From positions 1-37,245 of the forward strand of contig CALWBW010000025.1 of NCBI GenBank assembly GCA_944376195.1: a stretch of 37,245 nucleotides of DNA, read 5' to 3'. The notes beneath the pieces were generated by a model that was not told the DNA's origin, searched no databases, and saw nothing but the letters and a program-made list of their open reading frames with translations. This DNA is from an uncultured Clostridia bacterium. Lineage in GTDB: Bacteria > Bacillota > Clostridia > Oscillospirales > QAMX01. This document shows positions 17,562-25,996 of the stretch, piece by piece (within the stretch, counting starts at the first letter, position 1; each line of letters begins with the position of its first letter). The position numbers were made by a program, and so were the translations under genes.

Positions 17562-18622
17562 AGTAGCCGACCTCCCGATTCCGCGTCAAAAAGGAACACG
17601 CCTCGTTCACGCAGGGAAACCGGCAGCACATCCCCCGCTTTCAGCCGTAATTCCGCAGGCAAAAAAGCGCGCACTTCCGCAGAGCCAAAGCGAAGATATC
17701 CAATTTCCTCTTTTCCCATTTCGTAAAGCCTTGAAACCGGACAGGAAAACGCCGCCATCTCCGGCGCCGAAGCCAGAATACTCTCCGGACGGATGGAAAG
17801 GATCACGGCCTGGCCTTCTTTCACCTGCGAAGAAGGTGTAAGTTTTAACGAAAAAGACCCATCCGAAAGAGAAAACGCACCGTCATGCCACACACCCTCC
17901 AGCCGGTTAATCGGCGGATTTCCCAGAAAATCCGCCACAAAGCAGTTGGCAGGCTGGTTATACAAAGTCTGCGGCAAATCATTTTGCTGCAATACACCCT
18001 CCCTCATCAGGATAATCCGGTCGGAGATCGACATGGCCTCTTCCTGATCGTGCGTGACGAAAATCGTAGTCACGCCGGTTTCCTGCTGAATCCTGCGGAT
18101 TTCCTCACGCATTTCCAGACGCAGGCGTGCATCGAGATTGGAAAGCGGTTCATCAAGCAGCAAAAGACGGGGACGTTTCACCAGCGCACGCGCAATGGCC
18201 ACGCGCTGCTGCTGTCCCCCGGAGAGTTCTCCGGGACGCCGGTCCATCAAAGCGTCTACATGCACCAGGCGCGCAATTTCCTCCGCGCGGTGGAAACGCT
18301 CCTGCCTGGGAATTTTCTGGATTTCCAGAGGAAAGCAGATATTCTGCCGCACTGTCATATGCGGATAAAGCGCATAGTTCTGAAATACCAGACCAACGCC
18401 GCGTTTGTCCGGCGGCAAGCGAGTCACCTCTTCGTCATCAAAAAAAACGGCGCCTTCCGTCACCGGAAGTATGCCGGAAAGCAAATTCAATAACGTGGAC
18501 TTTCCGCAGCCGGAAGGTCCCAGCAGACAAGCCAGTTCGCCGTCTTCCAAAGCGGCGGAAAAATCACGGACGGCGGTCACATTGCCAAAGCGTTTTGTAA
18601 CCCGCTCCAGGCGGACTTTCAT
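17558..18622 (-). CDS. Carbohydrate ABC transporter ATP-binding protein (UgpC/MsmX/MalK-type)
   Basis: 354-aa ATPase energising the two permeases. Walker A GPSGCGKST at residues 35-43, Q-loop VFQNYALYPHMTVRQN, signature LSGGQQQR, Walker B LLLLDEPLSNLD and the H-loop VTHDQEEA. The region after residue 240 forms the TOBE-type C-terminal domain usual for sugar importers. It is unusual for CUT1 loci in Firmicutes to carry a dedicated ATPase, since MsmX often serves many importers; here it is between the binding protein and permeases. Confidence 0.94.
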   Translation of the reverse strand: MKVRLERVTKRFGNVTAVRDFSAALEDGELACLLGPSGCGKSTLLNLLSGILPVTEGAVFFDDEEVTRLPPDKRGVGLVFQNYALYPHMTVRQNICFPLEIQKIPRQERFHRAEEIARLVHVDALMDRRPGELSGGQQQRVAIARALVKRPRLLLLDEPLSNLDARLRLEMREEIRRIQQETGVTTIFVTHDQEEAMSISDRIILMREGVLQQNDLPQTLYNQPANCFVADFLGNPPINRLEGVWHDGAFSLSDGSFSLKLTPSSQVKEGQAVILSIRPESILASAPEMAAFSCPVSRLYEMGKEEIGYLRFGSAEVRAFLPAELRLKAGDVLPVSLRERGVFLFDAESGGRLL

Positions 18623-18686
18623 AACGACACCTCATTTTTATCCAGTTTTCGATATGCCCGGGAAAACCGTTTTTTAAACAGGGGAA

Positions 18687-18718
18687 GGCGTGCTGCAAAT
18701 CTTTTTTTGCAGCACGCC
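18687..18718 (-). terminator. Intercistronic hairpin between binding protein and ATPase genes
   Basis: Perfect 13-bp stem GGCGTGCTGCAAA / TTTGCAGCACGCC with an A-rich six-base loop, 15 bases after the binding-protein stop. It lacks a tight U-run on the minus strand, so it probably stabilises the upstream mRNA or terminates only partly, keeping binding-protein levels above those of the membrane parts. Confidence 0.6.
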
Positions 18719-18733
18719 TAAACTCAATCCAAT

Positions 18734-20143
18734 TTAGCCGGCAAGTGCCTCGTTACAGGCAGCTACCAGACCATCCACCGCTTCCTGCGCCGTCATCTGG
18801 CCGGAAGCCGCATAGGTCAAATACTCTTCCAAAAGGTCGCGGAGCTGAGAAGCGCCAGGAATATTCGGGAAAGAACCGGAAGCGTCCAGATTCGCCTGTA
18901 CGCACTGTAAAGACTCCGGCACATTCTCCAAATAGGCCTGATAGTCCGCATTTTCCTCCGTCGTGCCATAAGGAGACAGCGCGGAGTTCACCTGTGCCCA
19001 ACCGGCATTAACTTCCGGAGAAAGGAAGAATTTAATAAATTCATAGGCGCCGCGGTCAATTGCTTCATCGCTTGCCTTTAAGAAGATCGGGCCGCGGTTC
19101 CAAGCGGTATAGAACGCCTCGTCGGCAGAGGCAATCCAGGGCGCCATGGCAAACTCAAAGTCTTCCGCATAGATATACTGGTCATTGACGCAGGAGCCGC
19201 TGAAACCGGCCACAAGCTGCGTACTGAAATCATCGGACGCATAGTCGTTCGTGGGAGAAAGTGCAAAATATCCAGCCGCGACATTATCTGCAAACCACTG
19301 GAAAATTTCAACGGTCCCTTCGCCGCCAAACGCAACCGTCTTGGTATCTACATCAATATAGCCCTCGCCATTCTGCATCAGCAAAGCCTGAATGTCATCC
19401 ACCAGACCGTCCGCCAAATACCCAGCGATGCCATATTCGTCGTAAATAGCCTTACAGTTCGCCGCCAACTCGTCCCACGTAGTCGGAGCAGAGAGCCCGA
19501 GCGCGTCATACATGGTCTTATTATAGAAGAAGATCGGGCCGGTCGTGCAGCCCGGCAGGTAGTAAATACCGCCGTCGGCAAAGCCCATAACGTCTGTCTT
19601 CATGGCTTCCGGCAAGGACTCAATATAGTCTGCCATCGCGGTATCGCCGGCAGCGCTGTCCTCGTCAATATAAGTCTGGATATTGACTGCCAACCCAGCT
19701 TCGATATAGTCCACCGCCGTCGATGCATAGTTGAAAATAATGCTCGGTCCCACGCCGTTTGCCACAGCATTGTAAACCGTGTCTTCAAAGCCGCTGTACG
19801 CCTGCTCAAGCACCTGGACTTCATATTCGTCCTGGCTCTCATTGAAAGCAGCAGCCTGCTCTTCCAGATAAGCCGCCTGGTCGTCCGTATACGTATGCCA
19901 GATCTGGACAACTACACGCTCGCCATCTTCCGTGACGTCGCTCTCATCCGGTTCTTCTACGCCGCCCACGTCGGAAGTATCTTCCGTATCGGGCGTACCC
20001 GTGTTTTCATCCTCGGATGTGCCGCCGTTTTCGGATGTATTGTTTACGTCGCCGTTGTCAGACGGCTCAGCCGTACAACCTGCAAACAGACAGGTCAGCA
20101 TGCAAACCGCCAACAAAACAGCAAAAAATTTGCGAGATTTCAT
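18734..20143 (-). CDS. Carbohydrate ABC transporter substrate-binding lipoprotein
   Basis: 469-aa extracellular binding protein of family 1 (sugar type). Lys- and Arg-containing N-terminus, hydrophobic core and lipobox LFAGC with Cys23 as the lipidated residue. Residues 24-72 are a low-complexity acidic Asp/Glu/Thr/Gly linker. The mature domain starts at VVVQIWHTYTDDQAAYLEEQ and includes YYLPGCTTGPIFFYNKTMYDALGL and PTTWDELAANC, family signatures. First gene of the importer operon, with an AGGAGGCG site. The many acidic residues give a strongly anionic protein; ligand unknown. Confidence 0.93.
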   Translation of the reverse strand: MKSRKFFAVLLAVCMLTCLFAGCTAEPSDNGDVNNTSENGGTSEDENTGTPDTEDTSDVGGVEEPDESDVTEDGERVVVQIWHTYTDDQAAYLEEQAAAFNESQDEYEVQVLEQAYSGFEDTVYNAVANGVGPSIIFNYASTAVDYIEAGLAVNIQTYIDEDSAAGDTAMADYIESLPEAMKTDVMGFADGGIYYLPGCTTGPIFFYNKTMYDALGLSAPTTWDELAANCKAIYDEYGIAGYLADGLVDDIQALLMQNGEGYIDVDTKTVAFGGEGTVEIFQWFADNVAAGYFALSPTNDYASDDFSTQLVAGFSGSCVNDQYIYAEDFEFAMAPWIASADEAFYTAWNRGPIFLKASDEAIDRGAYEFIKFFLSPEVNAGWAQVNSALSPYGTTEENADYQAYLENVPESLQCVQANLDASGSFPNIPGASQLRDLLEEYLTYAASGQMTAQEAVDGLVAACNEALAG

Positions 20144-20383
20144 AGAAATAACGCCTCCTGTTTTTTTCGGGTACGCATTACCGCGTCCCAGATAACGGTT
20201 TTATTTTACTCTTAATTTTGGAAAATGTACAGATGAAAACCAGCGTCAAACTGCCGAACTTCCACCAGATTCCACCGGACTTCTTTGTGCTATCAGCCTT
20301 GAAATTTGAATCATATGCGGATAAATTGCGACGCCGTACGCTTCCGGTGATTTTCATCGGTTTCGATCAAAGTGATCCCTCAC

Positions 20384-22102
20384 TCAAATTGCTTCGCGAA
20401 ATTGCTGTTGATACAGCGTGGCATAAAGTCCGCCCTTTTGCATCAATTCCTCGTGTGTCCCCTGTTCAAGGATTCCGCCGTCGGCAATCACGGCAATTTC
20501 ATCCGCATTTTTAATGGTTGACAGGCGATGTGCCACCACAAGCGTCGTTCTTCCCTTACAAAGTTCATCGAGCGCCTGCTGGATTAAAATTTCCGTGGTA
20601 TTATCCAGTGCACTGGTTGCCTCGTCCAAAATTAAAATCGGCGGATTTTTTAAGAACACGCGGGCGATGGAAAGGCGCTGTTTCTGTCCTCCGGACAAAC
20701 GGGCGCCGCGTTCTCCAATCTGCGTATCATAGCCGTCCGGAAGAGACAGGATATAATCGTGGATATTCGCGCGCCGTGCAGCTTCTATCACTTCTTCCTC
20801 CGTAGCGTCGAGACGGCCGTACAAAATATTTTCCCGAATGCTGGCATTAAAAAGATAAATGTCCTGCTGCACAATTCCGATATTGCGCCGGACCGACTCC
20901 AGCGTCAGTTCGTGAATATCCCTTCCATCCAAAAGGAGCTGACCTTCCGTAATATCATAAAAATGCGGAATCAGATGACAAATCGTGGTCTTTCCTCCGC
21001 CGGATGGTCCCACCAACGCATAGGTTTTTCCCTTTTCAATATCAAGACTGACATCATGCAGCACATCCTTGGAGCCTTCATAAGCATAGGTGACATGGCG
21101 AAATTCGATATGGCCCTCCAGCCGGCCTGCATCCACCGCGCCTTTTGTATCATACTCCGGTTCCGCGTCCATAATTTCGAGGAAGCGTTCAAACCCGGTG
21201 ACGCCGTTTTGATACTGTTCCATAAAATTAATTAACGTCATGACAGGGGTAATAAACATGCTGATGGAAACCACAAACGCGGAATAATCTCCAAACACAA
21301 TTTGATTATTATAGAGAAATAATCCCCCCGCAATCAAAACCACCACATTGAAGATGTCTGTAATAAACGACGTAGTCGAATGAAACTGGCCCATTGCACG
21401 GTAAGCCTTTCGGCGGGCCTCGATAAACTGCCCATTGCCGTCTTCAAATTTCTCACGTTCCTTTTCGGCATTGGTAAAAGCTTTCGTGACGCGGATTCCG
21501 GAAATGCTGCTCTCCAGCGCAGCGTTGATCACAGCAATGGAACGACGGCTGCTCATGAAAGCGTCCCGCATTTTTTTCCGAAGAAGAAGGGCAATCAAGA
21601 TCAAAAACGGGACACAGGCAAAAATAATCAACGTCAACTTCCAGTTAATGCTGGAAAGATATATAAAGGAAGTAATCACCGTAATGGTCGAAATCAAAAT
21701 ATTTTCCGGGCCATGGTGCGCCAATTCACTGATGTCCATTAAATCGTTTGTCATACGCGACATGATTTTACCCGTTTCATGGTTATCATAAAATCGAAAC
21801 GGCAGCTTTTCCAAGTGCCAAAACATATCGCTGCGCATTTGCGCCTGCATCCGTACGCCCATCATGTGCCCCTGATACTGAATAAAATAGTTTAGCAGCA
21901 TCCGGATCACATAAATTGCCAGCAAAAGCAATCCAAATAAAATAATCATTTGATAATTGCGGTTGGGAATCAGGTCGTTGAGCATACGGCGCGTTACAAC
22001 GGGATAGACAATCCCGATCAGCGCAACCAGCAGAGACGCGCCCATATCCAGTGCAAACAGTTTTTTGTGCGGCTTATAGTACCGAAGAAAACGCTTTAAC
22101 AT
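20384..22102 (-). CDS. ABC exporter, fused transmembrane and ATPase domains (MsbA/LmrA-like)
   Basis: 572-aa half-transporter that works as a homodimer or with another half. Residues 1-320 form a six-helix type I exporter domain; residues about 335-572 form the ATPase: Walker A GPSGGGKTT (about 362-370), signature LSGGQKQR (about 470), Walker B ILILDEATSALD (about 490) and the H-loop VAHRLST. It stands alone rather than beside a second half-transporter gene, favouring a homodimer. Exported substrate (drug, lipid or peptide) unknown. Has its own promoter and AGGAGAAG site. Confidence 0.92.
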   Translation of the reverse strand: MLKRFLRYYKPHKKLFALDMGASLLVALIGIVYPVVTRRMLNDLIPNRNYQMIILFGLLLLAIYVIRMLLNYFIQYQGHMMGVRMQAQMRSDMFWHLEKLPFRFYDNHETGKIMSRMTNDLMDISELAHHGPENILISTITVITSFIYLSSINWKLTLIIFACVPFLILIALLLRKKMRDAFMSSRRSIAVINAALESSISGIRVTKAFTNAEKEREKFEDGNGQFIEARRKAYRAMGQFHSTTSFITDIFNVVVLIAGGLFLYNNQIVFGDYSAFVVSISMFITPVMTLINFMEQYQNGVTGFERFLEIMDAEPEYDTKGAVDAGRLEGHIEFRHVTYAYEGSKDVLHDVSLDIEKGKTYALVGPSGGGKTTICHLIPHFYDITEGQLLLDGRDIHELTLESVRRNIGIVQQDIYLFNASIRENILYGRLDATEEEVIEAARRANIHDYILSLPDGYDTQIGERGARLSGGQKQRLSIARVFLKNPPILILDEATSALDNTTEILIQQALDELCKGRTTLVVAHRLSTIKNADEIAVIADGGILEQGTHEELMQKGGLYATLYQQQFREAI

Positions 22103-22135
22103 GACTTCTCCTCCAAATATTTTTTCTAATTCGTT

Positions 22136-22164
22136 ATTATAACGGTTGTACGCATATAAAGCAA
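22136..22164 (-). promoter_or_regulatory. Promoter of the ABC exporter gene
   Basis: Minus-strand TTGCTT (22159-22164), 17-bp spacer, TATAAT (22136-22141), about 33 bases before the start codon. Confidence 0.75.
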
Positions 22165-22267
22165 GGGATCAGGGAACCTTACCTCTTTCGATCCCAATAC
22201 AGCCTGCAACGTTTTTTCTAAACAACTTGACATACAACAAAGCCTTTGCTTTTTTCCGAAAAAAACG

Positions 22268-22296
22268 TTGACAATCTGAAAAAGTTCTGTTATACT
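22268..22296 (+). promoter_or_regulatory. Promoter of tRNA-Ser
   Basis: TTGACA (22268-22273), 17-bp spacer, TATACT (22291-22296), 34 bases before the mature tRNA 5' end. Confidence 0.88.
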
Positions 22297-22330
22297 AAAT
22301 AAGCTGTTAACGCACAGATATAAGGAGAAT

Positions 22331-22423
22331 GGAGAAGTCGCCTAGTCCGGCCGAGGGCGCACGATTGGAAATCGTGTAGGGGTCAAAAGCCTCTCGAGGG
22401 TTCAAATCCCTCCTTCTCCGCCA
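22331..22423 (+). tRNA. tRNA-Ser, anticodon GGA
   Basis: 93-nt class II tRNA with encoded CCA. The acceptor stem GGAGAAG (22331-22337) pairs with CTTCTCC (22413-22419) followed by discriminator G and CCA. Anticodon stem CACGA/TCGTG holds loop TTGGAAA with anticodon GGA (reads TCC/TCT). The long variable arm AGGGGTCAAAAGCCTCT is typical of tRNA-Ser, and the T arm is GAGGG-TTCAAAT-CCCTC. A GGAGAA copy six bases upstream is a decoy and cannot give a full cloverleaf. Codon usage changes right after this gene. Confidence 0.97.
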
Positions 22424-22424
22424 C

Positions 22425-22470
22425 GAAAGAACGAACTTTTGTCTACCAAGGCAAAGTTCGTTCTTTCTTT
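22425..22470 (+). terminator. Terminator of the tRNA-Ser transcript
   Basis: Perfect 15-bp stem GAAAGAACGAACTTT (22425-22439) / AAAGTTCGTTCTTTC (22453-22467) with a 13-base loop, followed by TTTGTTTTC. It starts two bases after the CCA end. Confidence 0.85.
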
Positions 22471-22713
22471 GTTTTCGGGGGTAAAAACGCCATAACAGGC
22501 AGAAATAAAGGTAAAAAGCGACTAAATGGAGCGCCGGAGCGGTCAGAAGGACTTCACCGGCGCTCTTTTTGTGTTTGTGGGACTGGTTTCGGGCGGCATA
22601 CTTAAGTTCGTTGTTTGCCTCGATAAAGGACAAACAAAAGGTGGACATTGGGAGATTTGAACGCAAAAATCAGCAAGAAACGAGAAGAAGCACGATTTTG
22701 TGCGCCAATTCTA

Positions 22714-22742
22714 TTGAAAAAATCACAGATTGGTGCTATACT
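22714..22742 (+). promoter_or_regulatory. Promoter of the WYL/helicase/ATPase operon
   Basis: TTGAAA (22714-22719), 17-bp spacer, TATACT (22737-22742). An inverted repeat GCGCCAAT (22702-22709) / ATTGGTGC (22729-22736) brackets the -35, and the TATCACCATT element (22756-22765) covers the start of the transcript, so at least two operators seem to act here. Confidence 0.82.
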
Positions 22743-22755
22743 TATTAGGTATAAC

Positions 22756-22765
22756 TATCACCATT
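22756..22765 (+). promoter_or_regulatory. TATCACCATT operator candidate, copy 1
   Basis: Part of TATAACTATCACCATT just after the -10 of the WYL operon promoter. Two other exact TATCACCATT copies are at 36099-36108 and, on the minus strand, 36505-36514, both beside the XRE gene. A repressor bound here would block initiation or early elongation. Confidence 0.5.
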
Positions 22766-22791
22766 TGTAGGAAATCAGTGGAGGTGGGCTA

Positions 22792-23772
22792 ATGGCGAAA
22801 GAAAACAGCCAGAAGATCAAACTGCTGAAACTCATGGAGCTTTTGCGTCAAGAAACGGATGAGCAGCATCCAATGGCGGCCACAGTCGTTTGCCAGAAAC
22901 TGAATGACATGGAAGTTGCCTGCGATCGCAGAACACTGACAAGAGATATTCAAGCGCTAAACGAATATGGCTATGAAGTCATGACCACAATGCTCAGCCA
23001 TGAAAAGGCATACTATGTCGAGGATCGCAGCTTCAGTGTTCCCGAGTTAAAGATACTGATTGATGCGGTACATGCAGCCAGTTTTGTGACCGAGAAGAAA
23101 ACGGCAGAACTGATTAGGAAAATCGCCAATCTCGGCGGTAGCCACAGCGCGGAAATCCTACAGAGCAATATGGTCTACTTCAATACAAGGAAGCACCGCA
23201 ACGAATCCATATATTATAATGTAGATTATTTAGAGGATGCCATCGAGCAGAAAAAGAAGGTCATCTTCTACTATTTCGATTTGAACGAGAACGGCGAAAA
23301 GGTTTACCGCAACGGACATCACCACTATGTCGTGGAGCCAATCGCGCTGGTGTTCAACGAAGATAATTACTATATGGTTTGCTACAGTGCAAGGCATGAC
23401 AACACCGCAAACTACCGCGTTGACCGCATGGATGCTGTGGAGGTCATCGACGAAGATATTTGCGAAAAGGCCATTGAGCTGCGCAGCAGTGTCAATTGCT
23501 TAACCGAGCAGGCATTCAAGATGTACGGCGGCCAGACGACGGATATTACAATTCAGTTCAGCGATAAGCTGATCGGCGTGGTGTACGACAAATTCGGTGA
23601 AGACACTAAGATGGTACGCATCAACGAAAACAATTGCGTTGCCAGCGTCAAGGTGCAGATTAGCCCAACATTCTGGGGCTGGCTGTTCCAGTTTGCAGGA
23701 CAGATGAAGGTACTGTCACCCGATACGGTGATCGCAGATTATAAGGAACACGCAGCAATGCTGGATGAATAA
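22792..23772 (+). CDS. WYL-domain transcriptional regulator
   Basis: 326-aa DNA-binding regulator. Residues about 5-65 form a winged helix (TVVCQKLNDM, CDRRTLTRDIQALNEYGYEV), residues about 140-225 the WYL domain (KKVIFYYFDLN, then YVVEPIALVFNEDNYYMVCY and NYRVDRMDAVEV), and the remainder a WCX-type C-terminal domain. Proteins of this build (BrxR, CapW) often repress phage-defence operons and respond to nucleic-acid or nucleotide signals. It is the first gene of the operon and ends 12 bases before the helicase, so it probably controls its own promoter. GGAGGTGGG site at the start. Confidence 0.88.
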   Translation: MAKENSQKIKLLKLMELLRQETDEQHPMAATVVCQKLNDMEVACDRRTLTRDIQALNEYGYEVMTTMLSHEKAYYVEDRSFSVPELKILIDAVHAASFVTEKKTAELIRKIANLGGSHSAEILQSNMVYFNTRKHRNESIYYNVDYLEDAIEQKKKVIFYYFDLNENGEKVYRNGHHHYVVEPIALVFNEDNYYMVCYSARHDNTANYRVDRMDAVEVIDEDICEKAIELRSSVNCLTEQAFKMYGGQTTDITIQFSDKLIGVVYDKFGEDTKMVRINENNCVASVKVQISPTFWGWLFQFAGQMKVLSPDTVIADYKEHAAMLDE

Positions 23773-23784
23773 CGGAGAAACAAT

Positions 23785-25830
23785 ATGAGCTTCAGACAAA
23801 TAGATATCAAGCACAGCTATGTTAGCTATGGTGATGAGAATATTGCAAAAGCGTTTCTCATTCCAATGTTGCGAAAGACGAAGTTATACCGCAGAAGTGT
23901 TGGTTTCTTTTCGTCAACCGTCTTCTCAACGATAATTGACGGCATAGTATCGCTGTCCCGCAATGATGGAAAAATTCAGCTGATTGCCAGCCCTAATTTA
24001 AGTGCAGAAGACATTCACGCGATTAATGTGGGGTATCAGAAGCGTGAGGATATTATTGCAGGCGCTTTTGAACGCGATTTTGCGACTGCAATGGCAGAAT
24101 TAGAAGATGCGCATCTTCAGCTTTTAGCAGCACTGATTGCTAACAACACTTTGGATATCAAAATCGCAGTGACCGAGGGAACGGGTATATACCACGATAA
24201 GCTCGGAATTCTCGAGGACTTTGATGGCAATACAGTTGTATTCTACGGTTCTGCTAATTCAACAGCAAGCGGTTATAAGAACAACTACGAAAAAATTCGG
24301 GTTGTAAAAAGTTGGGTTCAGGCAGACGCAGAAAGCATCGAGGATGAGATCAATGAATTCGATTCGCTTTGGAACAACACGAATCCTCATGTAACTGTTT
24401 ATGACTATACAGCATCTGCACAGGCACAAATCCTCAAAGTTGTAGAACATCGAAAAAACCAAGCATCTAACGTGAATGTACCGATTATACTTCGTGATTA
24501 CCAGCAGGAAGCTATCAACGCATGGGTCGCAAATGATTATCACGGTTTTTATGTTATGGCCACTGGTACCGGCAAAACATGGACAGCCATCTATTCTGCA
24601 GTGGAATTACTCAAAGAACATTCCGCTATGATCGTGATTTGTGCGCCATATAAACATTTAGTTCGTCAATGGGCAGAGGATGTGGAGAAAGCACTGCCAG
24701 ATGCTACTATCGTTATGGTATCGTCGGAAAATCACAGTTGGGATCAACAATTATCACAAGCGATTGTACGTCAGCGGCTATATAAAGACACGCAGATTGT
24801 CGTAATATCTACGATAACATCGTTCAATCTTGGTAGATTCAAGAAAGTCATAAATAAATCTAAGCAGGATAAACTCTTGATTGTCGATGAAGCGCACCGC
24901 TTCACAAATCGCCCTGAGGAATTAAAAGATCAATTCCAGTATATACTCGGATTAAGCGCTACACCTTTCAGCGGGAAAAATACCGCTAAAGGAATGGAAC
25001 TGATGACATTCTTTGGTGGGCAAGTCTTTAATTTGCCTATCGAAAACGCGCTGGAGCGAGGTTTCCTCGTCCCGTATTATTACTATCCCATTTTCGTAAA
25101 TGCAACAGAATCCGAAGAAGACCGTTTCAATAAAAAATCCGCACAAATTGCTTCTTGCTTCAAAAACGGTGTGTGCATAGACCCAGAAAACCTTGCATTA
25201 CACCTGCGGGCAAGATTGCGTATCATTTCTATGGCTGACGAAAAATTGGAAAGAATTGTCGAGCTTCTCGGACATGTTAAAGAAAAAGATCACTTTATCG
25301 TATATTGTGGAGACGGAAGGCTACACGACGATAATGACGAAGAAATCAGACACATAGAGTTTGTAAAAGAAACATTGTCTTCATTAGGATTTAAGTCCAG
25401 CCAATTTACCGCATCAGAAAATATGATGCAGCGCATGGAACTGGTAGAATCTTTCAATGAAGGCGCTATAGACGCGCTTGCCGCAATTCGCTGTTTGGAC
25501 GAAGGCATCAATATTCCTTCAATTACAGGAGCCTTGATACTTTCAAGTAACGATGATTACCGTGAATTCGTACAGCGTCGTGGTAGAATTCTGCGTACTT
25601 ACAAAGATAAGAAATTTGCTAATATTTATGATGTCGTAGTGTTGCCGTCATACGCAACGCCAAAGATGGCAGAAATCGAGCTTCGCCGCTTCTATGAATA
25701 TGCGCGACTGGCTGTTAACCACGATCCACTTCTCCTGCAACTAGAAGAACTGGCTTCTGATTACGGTCTCGCTGTGGAAGATTTTGTTACTACATTTGAT
25801 GAAGGCAAGGAGGCAGACCTCGATGAATAA
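23785..25830 (+). CDS. PLD-family nuclease / DEAD-box helicase fusion, Dnd-associated
   Basis: 681-aa protein. N-terminal residues about 1-190 have a phospholipase D-type domain with one HKD-like motif (His137, Lys139 in YHDKLGI, then YGSANSTASGY). The helicase part has Walker A ATGTGKT (Lys264), DEAH box Asp368-His371, SAT 391-393 and motif VI QRRGR 597-601, so it should translocate on DNA using ATP. This nuclease-helicase build is known among proteins annotated as phosphorothioation-linked restriction enzymes. It overlaps the next ORF by 8 bases, and the operon feeds into dnd genes. I infer an effector acting on unmodified DNA; direct proof is absent. Confidence 0.85.
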   Translation: MSFRQIDIKHSYVSYGDENIAKAFLIPMLRKTKLYRRSVGFFSSTVFSTIIDGIVSLSRNDGKIQLIASPNLSAEDIHAINVGYQKREDIIAGAFERDFATAMAELEDAHLQLLAALIANNTLDIKIAVTEGTGIYHDKLGILEDFDGNTVVFYGSANSTASGYKNNYEKIRVVKSWVQADAESIEDEINEFDSLWNNTNPHVTVYDYTASAQAQILKVVEHRKNQASNVNVPIILRDYQQEAINAWVANDYHGFYVMATGTGKTWTAIYSAVELLKEHSAMIVICAPYKHLVRQWAEDVEKALPDATIVMVSSENHSWDQQLSQAIVRQRLYKDTQIVVISTITSFNLGRFKKVINKSKQDKLLIVDEAHRFTNRPEELKDQFQYILGLSATPFSGKNTAKGMELMTFFGGQVFNLPIENALERGFLVPYYYYPIFVNATESEEDRFNKKSAQIASCFKNGVCIDPENLALHLRARLRIISMADEKLERIVELLGHVKEKDHFIVYCGDGRLHDDNDEEIRHIEFVKETLSSLGFKSSQFTASENMMQRMELVESFNEGAIDALAAIRCLDEGINIPSITGALILSSNDDYREFVQRRGRILRTYKDKKFANIYDVVVLPSYATPKMAEIELRRFYEYARLAVNHDPLLLQLEELASDYGLAVEDFVTTFDEGKEADLDE

Positions 25831-25996
25831 ATCAGAAGCAATTGCGCACATGATTTCAAAAGTTGAAGAAATTGAGCGTGAACGATTGGCAGCACATTTC
25901 TCAATAGATGCAACCAAACAAAAGAAGGAAGCAGTTGATGGCATACTCAAGGCATTAAAGGAGGTGACGATCGACGATGAAAATCAGCAAGATTGA
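25823..25996 (+). CDS. Small conserved-looking protein, unknown function (57 aa)
   Basis: Begins at ATG 25823 inside ATGAATAA, overlapping the helicase stop, with AAGGAGG at 25807-25813; an upstream in-frame Met at 25784 has no site. It is a short, charged, mainly helical sequence (SKVEEIERERLAAHFS, then KKEAVDGILKALKEV), with no transmembrane segment. The 20-base overlap with the following ATPase gene and tight coupling on both sides argue that it is a real subunit of the same complex, perhaps an adaptor. I do not recognise the family. Confidence 0.7.
   Translation: MNKSEAIAHMISKVEEIERERLAAHFSIDATKQKKEAVDGILKALKEVTIDDENQQD

Larger units (their letters stand above)
22471..22791. other. Gene-free left shoulder of the defence island
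   Basis: About 320 bases between the tRNA terminator and the WYL gene contain no credible ORF. They hold a GC-rich terminator-like hairpin (GAGCGCCGG at 22529-22537 with CCGGCGCTC at 22557-22565, then five T), a stretch without recognised features (about 22,571-22,700) and the WYL promoter. This is the likely junction where accessory DNA was added beside the tRNA, but I found no second copy of the tRNA 3' end in the window, so no attachment repeat is called. Confidence 0.6.

Noticed and set aside
20218..20514. 98-aa plus-strand frame between binding protein and exporter
   Set aside because: Partly antisense to the exporter, no ribosome binding site and no recognisable domain.
22320..22330. 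Alternative tRNA 5' end at the first GGAGAA copy
   Set aside because: Only the second copy (22331) allows the acceptor stem and D-arm to fold correctly.
22307..22666. 119-aa minus-strand frame running through tRNA-Ser
   Set aside because: It is antisense to a perfect tRNA and to the tRNA terminator; such frames recur over tRNA genes and have no ribosome binding site.
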